From: Chitinivibrionales bacterium | GTDB taxonomy: Bacteria; Fibrobacterota; Chitinivibrionia; Chitinivibrionales; WJKA01 | NCBI GenBank assembly: GCA_014728215.1 | Contig: WJLZ01000133.1 | Coordinates: 77,129-141,128 of the forward strand | Direction of reading: 5' to 3' | DNA length: 64,000 nucleotides | Shown: piece after piece, positions 1 to 10,822 of the stretch | Numbering within the stretch: the first letter of the stretch is position 1 | Layout of the letters: each line of letters begins with the position of its first letter | The notes under the pieces: model-generated | Seen by the model: the letters and a program-made list of their open reading frames with translations, nothing else | Database searches by the model: none | Told to the model about the DNA's origin: nothing | Program-made: the position numbers and the translations under genes

Positions 1-1080
<1,080 letters not shown>

Positions 1081-1086
1081 TACTCT

Positions 1087-1899
1087 ATGAATAAAACCAG
1101 AAAAAAGCCTTTCAGGATGCTTTTAACCAATGATGACGGTTTCGGCACGGTCGGAATCACCAGTCTCTATGGGGCGTTGAAAGATACATTTTCGGTTACC
1201 ATTGCCGCACCTGCCAGTGAGCAGAGCGGTGTCAGCCATGCATTTACCTTTTCTTCGCCGCTCTATTATTCCAAAATACAATCGAATAATGGCGGGCTCT
1301 CTGGGTATGCTATTCGTGGTACGCCGTCCGACTGCGTCAAATTTGCGGTCAGTCATCTGCTTGGCGGCAAGCCGGATATCGTTGTTTCGGGTATGAATAT
1401 CGGAGAAAACTCGGGAACATCCGGTTTTTACTCCGGTACGGTTGCGGCTGCGCGGGAAGGCGCATTCTGGCAGATACCAAGCTTTGCCTTTTCCACCGGG
1501 GAAAAGGGAAAAGAACATGTCGACGATTATTCGAAAAAAGCGGTGGAAATCCTCGAATTCATTTTAGAGCACTACAGCGAAATTCTTGCAAAGGAGAAAA
1601 ATCGGATATTTTTTAATGTCAATTTTCCCGAATGTCCTCTCAGTGAATGCCGGGGCGTCAAAATAACCCGGCAGAGCATGGCTTTCTTTGACGACCGGTA
1701 CCGACGGGTTTGTGATAAAGAGGGAAAAGATGCTTTTTATATTTATGGAGAAAAAAGAAATGTCGAGTTGTCGGACGATTATGATTCCAGGGCGGTAATG
1801 AATAACTATATCGCCATAACCCCGCTCGATTTTGATGCTACTTCGCAAGGGGGGCTCAATACCCTTGCTGTACTGGAAAAGAATTTTAATATCTTATAA
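1087..1899 (+). CDS. surE: 5'/3'-nucleotidase SurE
   Basis: 270-residue survival protein SurE, a metal-dependent nucleoside monophosphate phosphatase of the cytoplasm. The N-terminal [14 protein letters not shown] holds the metal-binding Asp pair (D16, D17). [11 protein letters not shown] carries the conserved Ser/Gly loop. [22 protein letters not shown] is the family's conserved Asn-containing active-site block. Length and motif order fit the family. The gene sits 6 nt after gyrB and 11 nt before gyrA, with a good Shine-Dalgarno (AAGGAG) before gyrA, so it is probably co-transcribed with the gyrase genes. surE more often lies beside pcm or nlpD/rpoS, so this position is unusual. Confidence 0.95.
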   Translation: MNKTRKKPFRMLLTNDDGFGTVGITSLYGALKDTFSVTIAAPASEQSGVSHAFTFSSPLYYSKIQSNNGGLSGYAIRGTPSDCVKFAVSHLLGGKPDIVVSGMNIGENSGTSGFYSGTVAAAREGAFWQIPSFAFSTGEKGKEHVDDYSKKAVEILEFILEHYSEILAKEKNRIFFNVNFPECPLSECRGVKITRQSMAFFDDRYRRVCDKEGKDAFYIYGEKRNVELSDDYDSRAVMNNYIAITPLDFDATSQGGLNTLAVLEKNFNIL

Positions 1900-1910
1900 G
1901 GAGATTTTCG

Positions 1911-4454
1911 ATGCCTGACGGCGAAAAACAGATTCCGGTTTTTATTGAAGATGAAATGCAGAAATCATATCTCGATTATTCGATGAGCATGATTACTGCC
2001 CGTGCACTTCCCGACGTTCGTGATGGACTGAAACCGGTTCATCGGAGGGTAATGTATGGAATGGAAGACCTCTCATTACAGCATAACAAATCGCATAAGA
2101 AATGTGCTCGTGTTGTAGGGGATGTTATCGGTAAATATCATCCCCATGGTGATGCTGCGGTATATGATACCCTGGTCCGTATGGCACAGAACTTTTCTCT
2201 CCGGTATCCGATGGTTGACGGACAGGGCAATTTCGGGTCTGTTGACGGCGATCCTCCTGCAGCGATGCGATACACCGAATGCAGAATGACCCGGGTTGCT
2301 GAAGAAATGCTGGCGGATATCGAGAAAGAGACCGTCGACTTTGCCCCCAACTATGACGACAGCACCAAAGAACCTTCGGTACTTCCGGCAAAAATCCCAT
2401 TCCTTCTCGTTAATGGAGCGACTGGTATTGCGGTTGGTATGGCCACCAATATGGCTCCCCATAATCTGAGTGAGGTCATCGATGCGGTAATTGCAACAAT
2501 CGAAGATCCTGAAATTGACCTTCCCGGTTTGTTGAAACATATTCCGGGGCCCGATTTTCCCACCGGCGGTGTTATTTACGGGCGTGATGGAATTGTCGAA
2601 GCCTACAGAAACGGTAAGGGAAAAGTTACGGTACGAGCCCAGACCGAAATCGAAAAAACATCCGGAGACAGAGAACAGATCATTGTTACCGAAATTCCCT
2701 ATATGGTAAATAAGTCAACGCTTCTGGAGAAAATGGGCGACCTGGTCAGGCAGAAAACGATTGAAGGAATTTCGTTTTTCAGGGATGAATCCGACAGAAG
2801 AGGTCTGCGGATTGTGATCGGCATTAAAAAAGATAATTATGCCGAGGTCGTTTTGAATAAGCTTTTTAAGTTTACCAACCTTCAGGTGACATTCGGGATA
2901 AACAATCTGGCCCTGGTGAACATGAAACCGCGGCTGTTGTCTCTGAAAGAACTCATTGAACAGTTTGTTCTTCACCGTGTCGATGTTGTTGTTCGTCGCA
3001 CCACCTTCGAATTGAGAAAGGCAAAAGAACGGGCCCATATTCTTGAGGGGCTGAAAATCGCCGTCGATAATATTGATGAAATAGTACAGCTTATTAAAAC
3101 ATCTTCATCACCCGAGGAAGCAAAACAACGTCTTATCGACAGATTTTCACTCAGTGAAATTCAGGCCAAGGCAATTCTGGATATGCGTCTTCACCGGCTT
3201 ACTGCTCTGGAGCGGGATAAACTCGAAGCCGAATATAACGAGCTTATGGCCAGGATTCGTGAGTTGACCGAAATACTCGAAAGTAAAGATCGTCAGATGC
3301 AGATTATCAAAGATGAGCTTATGGACATAAAAAACCGTTTCGGCGATCCACGGCGGACCGAAATTATCGATGCCGGTGGTGAGGTCGAAATCGAAGATAT
3401 GATTGCCGACGACTTTATGGTGATCACCATGTCTCATTCCGGTTACATCAAACGGTGTCCGGTTTCGACCTACCGTGCACAGGCACGCGGTGGCCGCGGC
3501 ATTAAGGGTATGGAATCCAAGGAGGACGATTATATTGAAAACCTCTTTATTGCATCAAACCATACCTATATTCTGTTCTTTACAACAATGGGACGGTGTT
3601 ACTGGTTGAAGGTGTTCCGGATTCCTGAGGCTCCGCGGTATGGCCGCGGCAGGCCGATTGTGAATCTTATCCAGCTTCGACCTGAAGAAAAAATTGCCGC
3701 CCTGGTCCCGACAAAGGAGTTCGACGAAACCTCCTACCTGCTTATGGCCACCGAAAAAGGTGTTGTCAATAAGCAGCCTCTCAAAGCATATTCGAACATT
3801 CGCAGAGATGGTATCAATGCAATTAAACTCGATCCCCAGGATAAACTCATTGAATGTAAACTGACCAACGGAAACAATGACGTTATTCTCGGTACCAGAA
3901 ACGGACAGGCGGTCCGATTCCACGAAAGCGCCACCCGTGAACTTGGCCGAAATACCCGGGGAATGAAGGGAATTTCCTTGCGTGGTGATGACAAGGTTGT
4001 CGCCATGATTATCATTGAAGAGTCTGATCTTGTATTGACAGTTACCGAAAATGGATACGGAAAACGAACAAGTGTTTCCGATTACCGTAAAACCAATCGT
4101 GGCGGCTCCGGGATTATTAATATCAAATGCACCGAACGAAACGGCAAAGTGGTCGCTTTAAAAGGCATCAGAGATGATTGCGACATGATGCTGATTACCC
4201 GTAACGGTATTCTCATTCGCATGGATGTCGGTAAGATATCGGTGATCGGTCGGAATACCCAGGGAGTCCGCCTGATTAATCTCAGCAAAGGCGATTTTGT
4301 TGTAAGTCTGGCCCTGTGCGATAAAGAAACGAATGGCGACGAGAATGAGGAACCGGTTGAAGCTGTTGAGGCTGCCGAAATCGAAGATGTTTCGGATACC
4401 GAATCCCCGGATGCAGAATCGCCGGATTCTGGGGAAGAACCGCCTTCAGAGTAA
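1911..4454 (+). CDS. gyrA: DNA gyrase subunit A
   Basis: 847-residue breakage-reunion subunit of DNA gyrase. The catalytic tyrosine is Y121 in MRYTECRM. The QRDR reads [11 protein letters not shown] (residues 77-87), with alanine at residue 82 where E. coli has Ser83. The equivalent of Asp87 is kept. A GyrA box (QARGGRG, about residues 524-530) starts the beta-pinwheel C-terminal domain, which separates gyrase from ParC. The protein ends in an acidic tail of ~45 residues rich in Glu, Asp and Ser. Start ATG lies 7 nt after AAGGAG. It is the last gene of the gyrB-surE-gyrA group; the next gene is convergent. Confidence 0.97.
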   Translation: MPDGEKQIPVFIEDEMQKSYLDYSMSMITARALPDVRDGLKPVHRRVMYGMEDLSLQHNKSHKKCARVVGDVIGKYHPHGDAAVYDTLVRMAQNFSLRYPMVDGQGNFGSVDGDPPAAMRYTECRMTRVAEEMLADIEKETVDFAPNYDDSTKEPSVLPAKIPFLLVNGATGIAVGMATNMAPHNLSEVIDAVIATIEDPEIDLPGLLKHIPGPDFPTGGVIYGRDGIVEAYRNGKGKVTVRAQTEIEKTSGDREQIIVTEIPYMVNKSTLLEKMGDLVRQKTIEGISFFRDESDRRGLRIVIGIKKDNYAEVVLNKLFKFTNLQVTFGINNLALVNMKPRLLSLKELIEQFVLHRVDVVVRRTTFELRKAKERAHILEGLKIAVDNIDEIVQLIKTSSSPEEAKQRLIDRFSLSEIQAKAILDMRLHRLTALERDKLEAEYNELMARIRELTEILESKDRQMQIIKDELMDIKNRFGDPRRTEIIDAGGEVEIEDMIADDFMVITMSHSGYIKRCPVSTYRAQARGGRGIKGMESKEDDYIENLFIASNHTYILFFTTMGRCYWLKVFRIPEAPRYGRGRPIVNLIQLRPEEKIAALVPTKEFDETSYLLMATEKGVVNKQPLKAYSNIRRDGINAIKLDPQDKLIECKLTNGNNDVILGTRNGQAVRFHESATRELGRNTRGMKGISLRGDDKVVAMIIIEESDLVLTVTENGYGKRTSVSDYRKTNRGGSGIINIKCTERNGKVVALKGIRDDCDMMLITRNGILIRMDVGKISVIGRNTQGVRLINLSKGDFVVSLALCDKETNGDENEEPVEAVEAAEIEDVSDTESPDAESPDSGEEPPSE

Positions 4455-4460
4455 GATTAA

Positions 4461-4490
4461 AAAGGGCCACACAATTCTTTGTGTGGCCGG
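4461..4490 (-). terminator. Hairpin terminator for the 14900-4526 minus-strand operon
   Basis: Inverted repeat GGCCACACAA/TTGTGTGGCC with a 4-nt loop. Read on the minus strand it is followed by CCTTTTTAATC, giving an intrinsic terminator just after the polysaccharide export gene. It may also stop gyrA transcription, but the plus-strand side has no U run. Confidence 0.8.
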
Positions 4491-4525
4491 CCCTTCAGTG
4501 CCGGATTAAGGGAGAGACTATATTG

Positions 4526-6958
4526 CTATTCTCCCGAATTGTTGCTTCCCCGAAGAAGAAGGATCAGCGTTGCAATAGAAGTCGTGATTGCGGTTATATT
4601 GACCAGCGTAGAAATAGTCTCGCCGAATACCTTGAACCCACTCACATATTTTATCCTTTGAGGAACAACCACGGCATCGCCGGGTTCGAGTTCGTACCGG
4701 TTCACATTAGTCATTTTTTGGGTGAGTACTGTCCCGTTTGCTTTAATAACATAGGTGTTTCGTTTGTCGGCATGCTCCTTGTATCCCCCGGCAAGCTGGA
4801 TATAATACCTGGTAGTGTGGAGCTTGTTGTCGAGTTTGAATGTTGACGGATTATAAACTTCACCGATAACCGAAACCGTGCTGATATCTTTAGGTATGTA
4901 AAGACTGTCGCTACCCTCGAGCATAAAATGTTCATATCCCGCTGGATTTGTCAGGTTTATAACGACCCTTCCCAGCGGTTTCACCGCTTTCAGTTTTTCC
5001 AGATTTGCAAGCTGCTGCTGTAAAAGCGCCTGGGCTTCAGCCCCCTTCTCCTTTGACGCCATTTCGCCGGTGAATTTCATAATGTCCATTTCCAGCATCC
5101 GGGCATATTCATCGGTCTTCTCCTTTTCTCTCTCCCGAACGCTTTCACGGGTGAAAACAGCCGCAGTTAAATAGGCGTTCCGTGAAAAACCACCGGCACG
5201 CCTGATCAGTTGACCCAGTGTTTCTCCTTCCAGCAGAACATAAGTACCGGGATAGATAAATTCTCCTGCCAGGGTTACTTTCTTTTCTTCTTCCCACCCT
5301 CTTTTGCTTCTGATAAAAACACGGTCGAGTTTATTTAATTCAAAATTATGCTCGGGATCATCATCGAGAGCACATTGGACACAAAACTCGATTTTTTGAG
5401 TAGTCACATTGGCCTGGTCAAAGGTGCGCCGGTAGAGTTCACCGCGCTCCGGGCTGGCATCTTCGGATAAGCCGCCGGCCTGAATAATAAGGTCCCGCAC
5501 CGTCATGTTTTCCAGAAGTAAATAATCATCCGGATTGGTAACCGCACCACCGATCGCAACTTTGCGGTCCGGTTCAAAGAAATCCCGATGAAACACATAA
5601 ATTTCATCTTTTGGTTTCAGAAAAATGTTGTCAGTCACCGTCGTATCTTCTAAAACACGGCTAAGATTGAAGGGTATAATCGATTCCTGAAATGTCGGGG
5701 GTTCGAATCTTTTAATAACAGCATACTCAAAATAGGTGCCACTGAGCAAAAGATCGTAGGAACCGAGAATGCTGTTTATTTTCATACCCTCGGTAAGTTC
5801 ATATTTTCCGGGACGGCTAACATTGCCCGCGAGGTAAACGACATTGTGGTCCTTAACGACAATCGGAAAAATCTTGACAATATCACCATCCTGAATGGCG
5901 AACTCGGGGAGCGCAGATCCGGATTCGGTATGAAGGTCGAGGACGATCTGGTACTGATTATCGGAGTATCGCTCGACCTGAATTTTGTTGGTCCAGGCTG
6001 CAGGAGTCATACCGCCTGCAAGACCGATAAAATCTTTCAGGGACGTATTATCGTTTATCTCGTATAGTGCGCTTTGACGGACATTGCCGGCAATGGCGGC
6101 CATTTTATTAACGGTAGGAACAAACACGACGTCGCCCGATTTGAGTCGTAGATTTGTGTAATTATTTCCCGAAAGGAGAAAATTATAAAAATCGAGTTTT
6201 TTAATTCTCTTCCCGTTCCTTTTCAGTTCGATATGACGTAAAGATCCGTTCTTCGTGGGACCGCCGGCGGCAAAGAGCGCACTGGTGACATTGGTAAGTG
6301 CCCCAACCGTATACATTCCGGGGGATTCGACTTCACCCATACAAAAAATCTGGATCGAGCGAAGTTCTCCCATGGTTACCGATGCCTGAACGCCTTCAAT
6401 ACTTTGCACACGGTCAATGATGTTTTTTTGCATTGCACTGAAAGGAAGGCCTGCAACGGAAACCGGTCCCATGTGGGGTATGTTGATTCTACCGTCCCGG
6501 TCGACTACAACTTTATGTTCTTCATTAATTCGACCCCACAGCTTAATGATTACTTCATCACCAACACTTACCGGATATGATGCAGGCACCGAAATGAAAT
6601 CATCTGAACTAAAACTCGAGCGTCTGGATTTCTTAAAGACATCGTGGCCGAAAATATGGAGGGAATCTAAAATCTGGTCCGGATCGATTGAAATTCCTCT
6701 GATCATGCTTTCGTATACAGATAACTGGCCTGTCTTTTTTTTGGAAGTGGTATCAGCAAGGGTGTCTTTCTCAGCCATTTCATCGATGGCGTCCTTACCG
6801 CTTTTTTCTTTGTTTTCTTTGTATTCCCGGAGCATTTTCTGTGCTTTGGAAGGTTTGCCTCCTTGTTGAATGTATTGCCGAATCATTTGTGACATGGCAG
6901 GATTCTGGGCATGGGTAACAACAAAAAGGATGCATAAAAAGAAAACAAAATTTTTCAT
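4526..6958 (-). CDS. Wza-like polysaccharide export protein with SLBB domains
   Basis: 810-residue secreted outer-membrane-associated protein of the polysaccharide biosynthesis/export family. Start chosen at ATG 6958, where MKNFVFFLCILFVVTHAQ is a Sec signal peptide and AAGGAG lies 12 nt upstream; the longer frame to 7024 adds residues with no RBS. The Poly_export domain is near residues 125-210 (PVSVGDEVIIKLWGR). Several SLBB-type beta-grasp repeats follow, each with a V-x-GxVxxPGxY core. A hydrophobic segment is near the C-terminus (about residues 780-805), and the protein ends in a short polar tail. It is longer than classic Wza (~380 residues), as are many multi-SLBB proteins. It is last in a long minus-strand run; no Wzc-like kinase or glycosyltransferase is next to it. 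Confidence 0.85.
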   Translation of the reverse strand: MKNFVFFLCILFVVTHAQNPAMSQMIRQYIQQGGKPSKAQKMLREYKENKEKSGKDAIDEMAEKDTLADTTSKKKTGQLSVYESMIRGISIDPDQILDSLHIFGHDVFKKSRRSSFSSDDFISVPASYPVSVGDEVIIKLWGRINEEHKVVVDRDGRINIPHMGPVSVAGLPFSAMQKNIIDRVQSIEGVQASVTMGELRSIQIFCMGEVESPGMYTVGALTNVTSALFAAGGPTKNGSLRHIELKRNGKRIKKLDFYNFLLSGNNYTNLRLKSGDVVFVPTVNKMAAIAGNVRQSALYEINDNTSLKDFIGLAGGMTPAAWTNKIQVERYSDNQYQIVLDLHTESGSALPEFAIQDGDIVKIFPIVVKDHNVVYLAGNVSRPGKYELTEGMKINSILGSYDLLLSGTYFEYAVIKRFEPPTFQESIIPFNLSRVLEDTTVTDNIFLKPKDEIYVFHRDFFEPDRKVAIGGAVTNPDDYLLLENMTVRDLIIQAGGLSEDASPERGELYRRTFDQANVTTQKIEFCVQCALDDDPEHNFELNKLDRVFIRSKRGWEEEKKVTLAGEFIYPGTYVLLEGETLGQLIRRAGGFSRNAYLTAAVFTRESVREREKEKTDEYARMLEMDIMKFTGEMASKEKGAEAQALLQQQLANLEKLKAVKPLGRVVINLTNPAGYEHFMLEGSDSLYIPKDISTVSVIGEVYNPSTFKLDNKLHTTRYYIQLAGGYKEHADKRNTYVIKANGTVLTQKMTNVNRYELEPGDAVVVPQRIKYVSGFKVFGETISTLVNITAITTSIATLILLLRGSNNSGE

Positions 6959-7061
6959 GATTTGAGAAAAGCTCCTTGTTTGTATTTTCCGGTTATACAT
7001 TGGGTTAAAATACATATTATTCAAAACATTTATTTCAATTTATGGTACTTTGGGTAATTCA

Positions 7062-7760
7062 TCACTTTTTCAAATCCCATGCTTTTGGTTTAACGGTCGT
7101 ATCACTGCCCCCGACAAGACTTCCCCGGGAAAGTTCGATACGCCGGTAATGACATGATTCGATGAGATGAAGATCATGGGTTGCCATCATGACGGTAGTA
7201 CCCCAGCTGTTGATGCTGCGGAGGAGATCCATAATTTCCTGAGAAACTTCGAGGTCCAGATTGCCGGTCGGCTCATCAGCCAGAAGGACCCATGGATCGT
7301 TGGCAATTGCCCGGGCAATGCATACCCGCTGTTGTTCACCACCGGAGAGTTGGCTTGGAAGATAAGAAATTTTATGACTTAATCCGGTTTGCGCCAGTAC
7401 TTCAAATACTTTCCTTTTTACCTTGCGCTCCGATACGCCCACAGCCCGGATGGCAAAAGCCACATTCTCAAATACATTCCGGTCATAGAGAAGACGAAAA
7501 TCCTGGAATACAATACCGAGTTTCCGACGCAAATAGGGAAGCTCTTTTTTTTGGGCATATTTTGAATCGAAACCGCAGACAAAGACCTGCCCCGTGCTGG
7601 GTCGTTCCTCCATGTAAATATGTTTGAGCAAGGTCGTTTTGCCGGCACCACTGGCGCCGGTTAAAAAGACAAATTCGGCCTTGTCAATAAAAAAGGATAC
7701 ATTTTGCAATGCAGTGAATTGACCGTCATAGGTTTTTGTTACATGGGCAAAGCGAATCAT
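7062..7760 (-). CDS. ftsE: FtsE-like ABC transporter ATPase
   Basis: 232-residue ABC ATPase. Visible are the Walker [10 protein letters not shown] (about residues 35-43), the signature LSGGEQQRV and the Walker [12 protein letters not shown]. The sequence [13 protein letters not shown]...ALQNVSFFI and the Q-loop FQDFRLL match FtsE, which with the permease FtsX controls peptidoglycan hydrolases at the division site. No ftsX follows: the next gene downstream is a polysaccharide export protein. It overlaps the upstream methyltransferase gene by 4 nt (ATGA), suggesting translational coupling. LolD/MacB-type ATPases share the fold; the DxRLLxxRxVxxNVAF region favours FtsE. Confidence 0.82.
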   Translation of the reverse strand: MIRFAHVTKTYDGQFTALQNVSFFIDKAEFVFLTGASGAGKTTLLKHIYMEERPSTGQVFVCGFDSKYAQKKELPYLRRKLGIVFQDFRLLYDRNVFENVAFAIRAVGVSERKVKRKVFEVLAQTGLSHKISYLPSQLSGGEQQRVCIARAIANDPWVLLADEPTGNLDLEVSQEIMDLLRSINSWGTTVMMATHDLHLIESCHYRRIELSRGSLVGGSDTTVKPKAWDLKK

Positions 7761-8497
7761 GCCGCAGGTTTCTTCCTTAAAAGAAAGTGTATTCTTTCCG
7801 ATGTATCCGAATATTTTTTAAAGCCATATCCATCCCAGATACCAATCAAATCAAATTTGTCCTTTGGTATGCGCGCCGAAATTTCTTCGGGATGAAATAA
7901 CTTCTGGGTATGGTATTCATTCATTTTCTCATCGGGAGTTGAATTATTATGACGGCGGTATATGGTAAAATCGTTATGCTGCGTATGGTCCGATTCCTGG
8001 TAATAGCTGTGACGGGAGTAGAAGTATTCACCCAGATCTTCATGGTCGTAATAATCGTTGAAATAATGAATTGAGTTTGTGAAGGTTGTAATATCGAAAA
8101 GGAAAAGTCCGAAGGGTTTGAGTATGTTCCATGTTTCAGAAAATAGCCTGGTGTAATCGTCCAGATTCATAAGATAGTTGATGCCGTCATAGAGGAACAG
8201 CACCATATCAAAACCGGATTTCACCGGCAATAGACGACCATCGGCCACAATAAAACGGCCGACCTTTTTTTTTGCTTCAAAACACATACTGGTACTGATA
8301 TCTGAGCCGGTATAGGCAAACCCTTTATCGATCAGCATTTTGCCGAGAACAGCTGTCCCTCCACCGATTTCAAAAACAGTGATCGGCGTACGGGAAAGAT
8401 ACTTTTTAACTATTCGCGTTATGAGGCCGACCCATTGCTCGTACCTGACATGAATCATTACTCTGTCATAGATCGGGGCCAATCCTGTATAGACCAC
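7757..8497 (-). CDS. Class I SAM-dependent methyltransferase
   Basis: 246-residue Rossmann-fold methyltransferase. Motif I is VFEIGGGTAVLGKML (about residues 41-55), with the acidic SAM-ribose residue after it in YTGSDIS. Motif IV region is FDMVLFLYDGINYL. The sequence resembles small-molecule methyltransferases of the Methyltransf_25/11 type. The substrate cannot be told from sequence. It lies between the SurA-like chaperone gene (6 nt upstream) and ftsE (4-nt overlap), so it is co-transcribed with envelope genes. Confidence 0.72.
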   Translation of the reverse strand: MVYTGLAPIYDRVMIHVRYEQWVGLITRIVKKYLSRTPITVFEIGGGTAVLGKMLIDKGFAYTGSDISTSMCFEAKKKVGRFIVADGRLLPVKSGFDMVLFLYDGINYLMNLDDYTRLFSETWNILKPFGLFLFDITTFTNSIHYFNDYYDHEDLGEYFYSRHSYYQESDHTQHNDFTIYRRHNNSTPDEKMNEYHTQKLFHPEEISARIPKDKFDLIGIWDGYGFKKYSDTSERIHFLLRKKPAA

Positions 8498-8503
8498 GGT
8501 AAT

Positions 8504-9799
8504 TTAAAGCCTTATATCAATGAATGTTTCTTTTCGCCATTTTTCAACAAGGTCGATAAGTTTTTTCTGGGCGTCGATATTTTTCGCCTGTTCGGCAATT
8601 AAATCCCAATCATCTTCAAGCGTATATTGCCGTTCTTCTTTAAAGTCGGTTATTCGATATAGAGCATAGGAGTCGTCTTCTTTAACAGGAGGGCATATTT
8701 GTCCAACTGGAGAATCATCGTTCTCCAGGTCGAATTTTCCGGGAAGCGAATAGGCGGAGTGCCATCCGAAATCGCCGCCCCGTGATTTTGTTTGCTCATG
8801 GGTGGAAAACTTCTTTACCGCAGTTTTGAAATTTTCTTCGGTTTTGCAGGCGGCACGGATTGAATCCAGCCGTGAGGTAACGGCTTTGATTTCAGACTCC
8901 GCAGGGGCAACCTGAGCAAGAATTTGCCGGACATGGACACGTTGATCTTTACGGCCCTCGACTTTGATGATATGAAAGCCCAGTCTGGTTTCGAAAATTT
9001 CGCTTATTTCGCCCGGGGCAAGGGAAAAGGCTTTTTCTTCAAATACAAGCTCACTGAGTGTTCCTTTACCGATAAAACCCAGATCCCCGCCTTCTGCGGC
9101 ATTGGTACCATCAGAAAATTGCCTGGCGAGTTCTGCAAAATTTTCGCCGTTGTCCAGTCTTTCTTTCAGGGTCGTTATCCGTTTGTATGCGGCTTGCCGG
9201 GCGGAATCGGATGGTGAAAAGGAGATGGCGAGTTTCGAAAGGCGGACGCTTTTTCCTGCTGAGGGAAGGCTGTCTTTGTATTGCTCGTAAAATTGCTCGA
9301 CATCTTTCCTGGTGATATTGATTGAGGCGCCGTACATCTGATGCACTTTCTGTTTGACAAGCTGCTCCTTGATTCCTTTGCGCATCTGTGACTTGAATTC
9401 CCGAAGACTCATGCCGTTGGTTCGTTGAAGTTCCTGCTCGAGCATTTCGAGTGTGGTGTTGTTTTCCTGAAGAATCATTTTTATTCTTCTGTCGAGGGCA
9501 TTTTCAACTTCTTCCTCCGAAACAACAATATTGGTATCCTTTTCCGCATGAACAACAAAAACTTTGCCGTCAATAAGTTCATCGAGAGCCTGCCGGCGGA
9601 GCTCCTTAATCCGGACCGAATCGGATTTTATCCCTTCCCTGTTCATCAGAAGTAAGGTATAAGCTTCGACCTCCGAAACAAGGATCACCGAATCGCCGAC
9701 CACAGCGGCAATACCGTCCAGAAGCTCAAGCGAATGAGCCGAAAAAATCACCGAGCATGCGGCGACACAATAAAATATTTTGCTGAGTTTGGTTTTCAT
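8504..9799 (-). CDS. surA: SurA-like periplasmic peptidyl-prolyl isomerase/chaperone
   Basis: 431-residue secreted chaperone with the SurA layout. It has a signal peptide (MKTKLSKIFYCVAACSVIFS), an N-terminal SurA_N helical domain starting DGIAAVVGDSVILVSEVE, then two parvulin domains (about residues 180-285 and 288-390). The first parvulin is well conserved (FSDGTNAAEGGDLGFIGKGTL, LGFHIIKV). The second is weaker but keeps SRGGDFGW. SurA delivers outer-membrane proteins to BAM. A second PPIase gene lies 16 nt upstream, so two related folding factors are made together. Two parvulin domains favour SurA over single-domain PpiD or PrsA. Confidence 0.85.
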   Translation of the reverse strand: MKTKLSKIFYCVAACSVIFSAHSLELLDGIAAVVGDSVILVSEVEAYTLLLMNREGIKSDSVRIKELRRQALDELIDGKVFVVHAEKDTNIVVSEEEVENALDRRIKMILQENNTTLEMLEQELQRTNGMSLREFKSQMRKGIKEQLVKQKVHQMYGASINITRKDVEQFYEQYKDSLPSAGKSVRLSKLAISFSPSDSARQAAYKRITTLKERLDNGENFAELARQFSDGTNAAEGGDLGFIGKGTLSELVFEEKAFSLAPGEISEIFETRLGFHIIKVEGRKDQRVHVRQILAQVAPAESEIKAVTSRLDSIRAACKTEENFKTAVKKFSTHEQTKSRGGDFGWHSAYSLPGKFDLENDDSPVGQICPPVKEDDSYALYRITDFKEERQYTLEDDWDLIAEQAKNIDAQKKLIDLVEKWRKETFIDIRL

Positions 9800-9815
9800 A
9801 AGCCTCTTTTACATG

Positions 9816-10724
9816 TTAATAGGGTTCAGTACGGTTACTTATTTCATCTGTTGAATCGAGCGGCGCCTGCGGTTTTTCCCCTTCAGGAATTGTTTCCATG
9901 TTAAATTCGACATCGCTTTTTTGACTAAGTTCGTAGAGCATATTTTCGATTTCGGTTTTTTGTAATTCGGCCGACAACCGGTTTATTATTTCATCCTGAA
10001 TTTCTTCGAGAGCACTGGTTGTCCCTGCCTTTTGTTTGTCAACAACACGGATAATGCTATAACCGTTATTTACTTTAATGGGACTTGTTGTTCCCCCGGT
10101 TCGAATGGTAGGAATAACTTCCGCAATAACAGGGGGTATTTCGTCGGCAGGCACATAGGAGAGGGAGCGCGGATCCAGGACCGGAAGCTTGGAATACCGG
10201 GCTGCAAGATCGGGAAAATTGTTTGCCCGCACCAGATTTCTCACTTGCCAGGCCGTTTTCAAATCATCAACAATAATTTCCATATATTTAAATACGTCCT
10301 GGTCGCGAACAAAAGTGTGCTTGTTTTTTTCGTAATAATCGTGGACCATCTCTTCGGTAACCCGGGCCTGGGGATCCTGCACCGAATTGCGGCTGATCAT
10401 CTCGGCGCAGAGAAGATCGCGTTTCATTCTCCTGAGCCTCGTTTTGATCACTTTTTCCTTATGGATTTTCCTTCGAAGAGCTTCCTGGTACAGCAGTTCA
10501 TTATCAATCCATTGTTTAACATATTTAATGTTCTGCTCCCGGGTGATTTTTCCGCGGTATTCATCGGGAATACTCTCATTGAGATCCTCGAGGGTAAGTG
10601 TTGATTTGCCGATACGGGCAATAACGGGACTTGAGCTTTTTTCCCGGCACCCACCCGCAATCAGCAGACTGCCCAATAGAAGTGATTTCAAGAAATAAAA
10701 ACGATATTCAGCAAGTAATTTCAT
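9816..10724 (-). CDS. Parvulin-type PPIase lipoprotein
   Basis: 302-residue predicted lipoprotein with a PpiC-type domain. Start chosen at ATG 10724 (MKLLAEYRFYFLKSLLL), so that the N-terminus is a lipoprotein signal ending in LIAGGC; the longer frame to 10772 would bury the signal. A SurA_N-like helical part (LTLEDLNESIPDEYRGKIT) is followed by a divergent parvulin domain (about residues 130-250) and a charged C-terminus. It probably works in the periplasm beside the SurA-like protein encoded just downstream. PrsA/PpiD-like foldases are the nearest description; the active-site residues are not all evident, so enzymatic activity is uncertain. Confidence 0.75.
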   Translation of the reverse strand: MKLLAEYRFYFLKSLLLGSLLIAGGCREKSSSPVIARIGKSTLTLEDLNESIPDEYRGKITREQNIKYVKQWIDNELLYQEALRRKIHKEKVIKTRLRRMKRDLLCAEMISRNSVQDPQARVTEEMVHDYYEKNKHTFVRDQDVFKYMEIIVDDLKTAWQVRNLVRANNFPDLAARYSKLPVLDPRSLSYVPADEIPPVIAEVIPTIRTGGTTSPIKVNNGYSIIRVVDKQKAGTTSALEEIQDEIINRLSAELQKTEIENMLYELSQKSDVEFNMETIPEGEKPQAPLDSTDEISNRTEPY

Positions 10725-10822
10725 TGCCGGGCCTTTCCAAATTGGGACAGATGCACTTGATTTAAGATACATGATGGAATAGATATAAATCTACGCAATC
10801 GCTTGTTATATAAAGGATACCA

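Noticed and set aside
10032-10604. 190-residue reading frame opposite the PPIase lipoprotein gene
   Set aside because: Antisense of a real gene; no domain, no Shine-Dalgarno.
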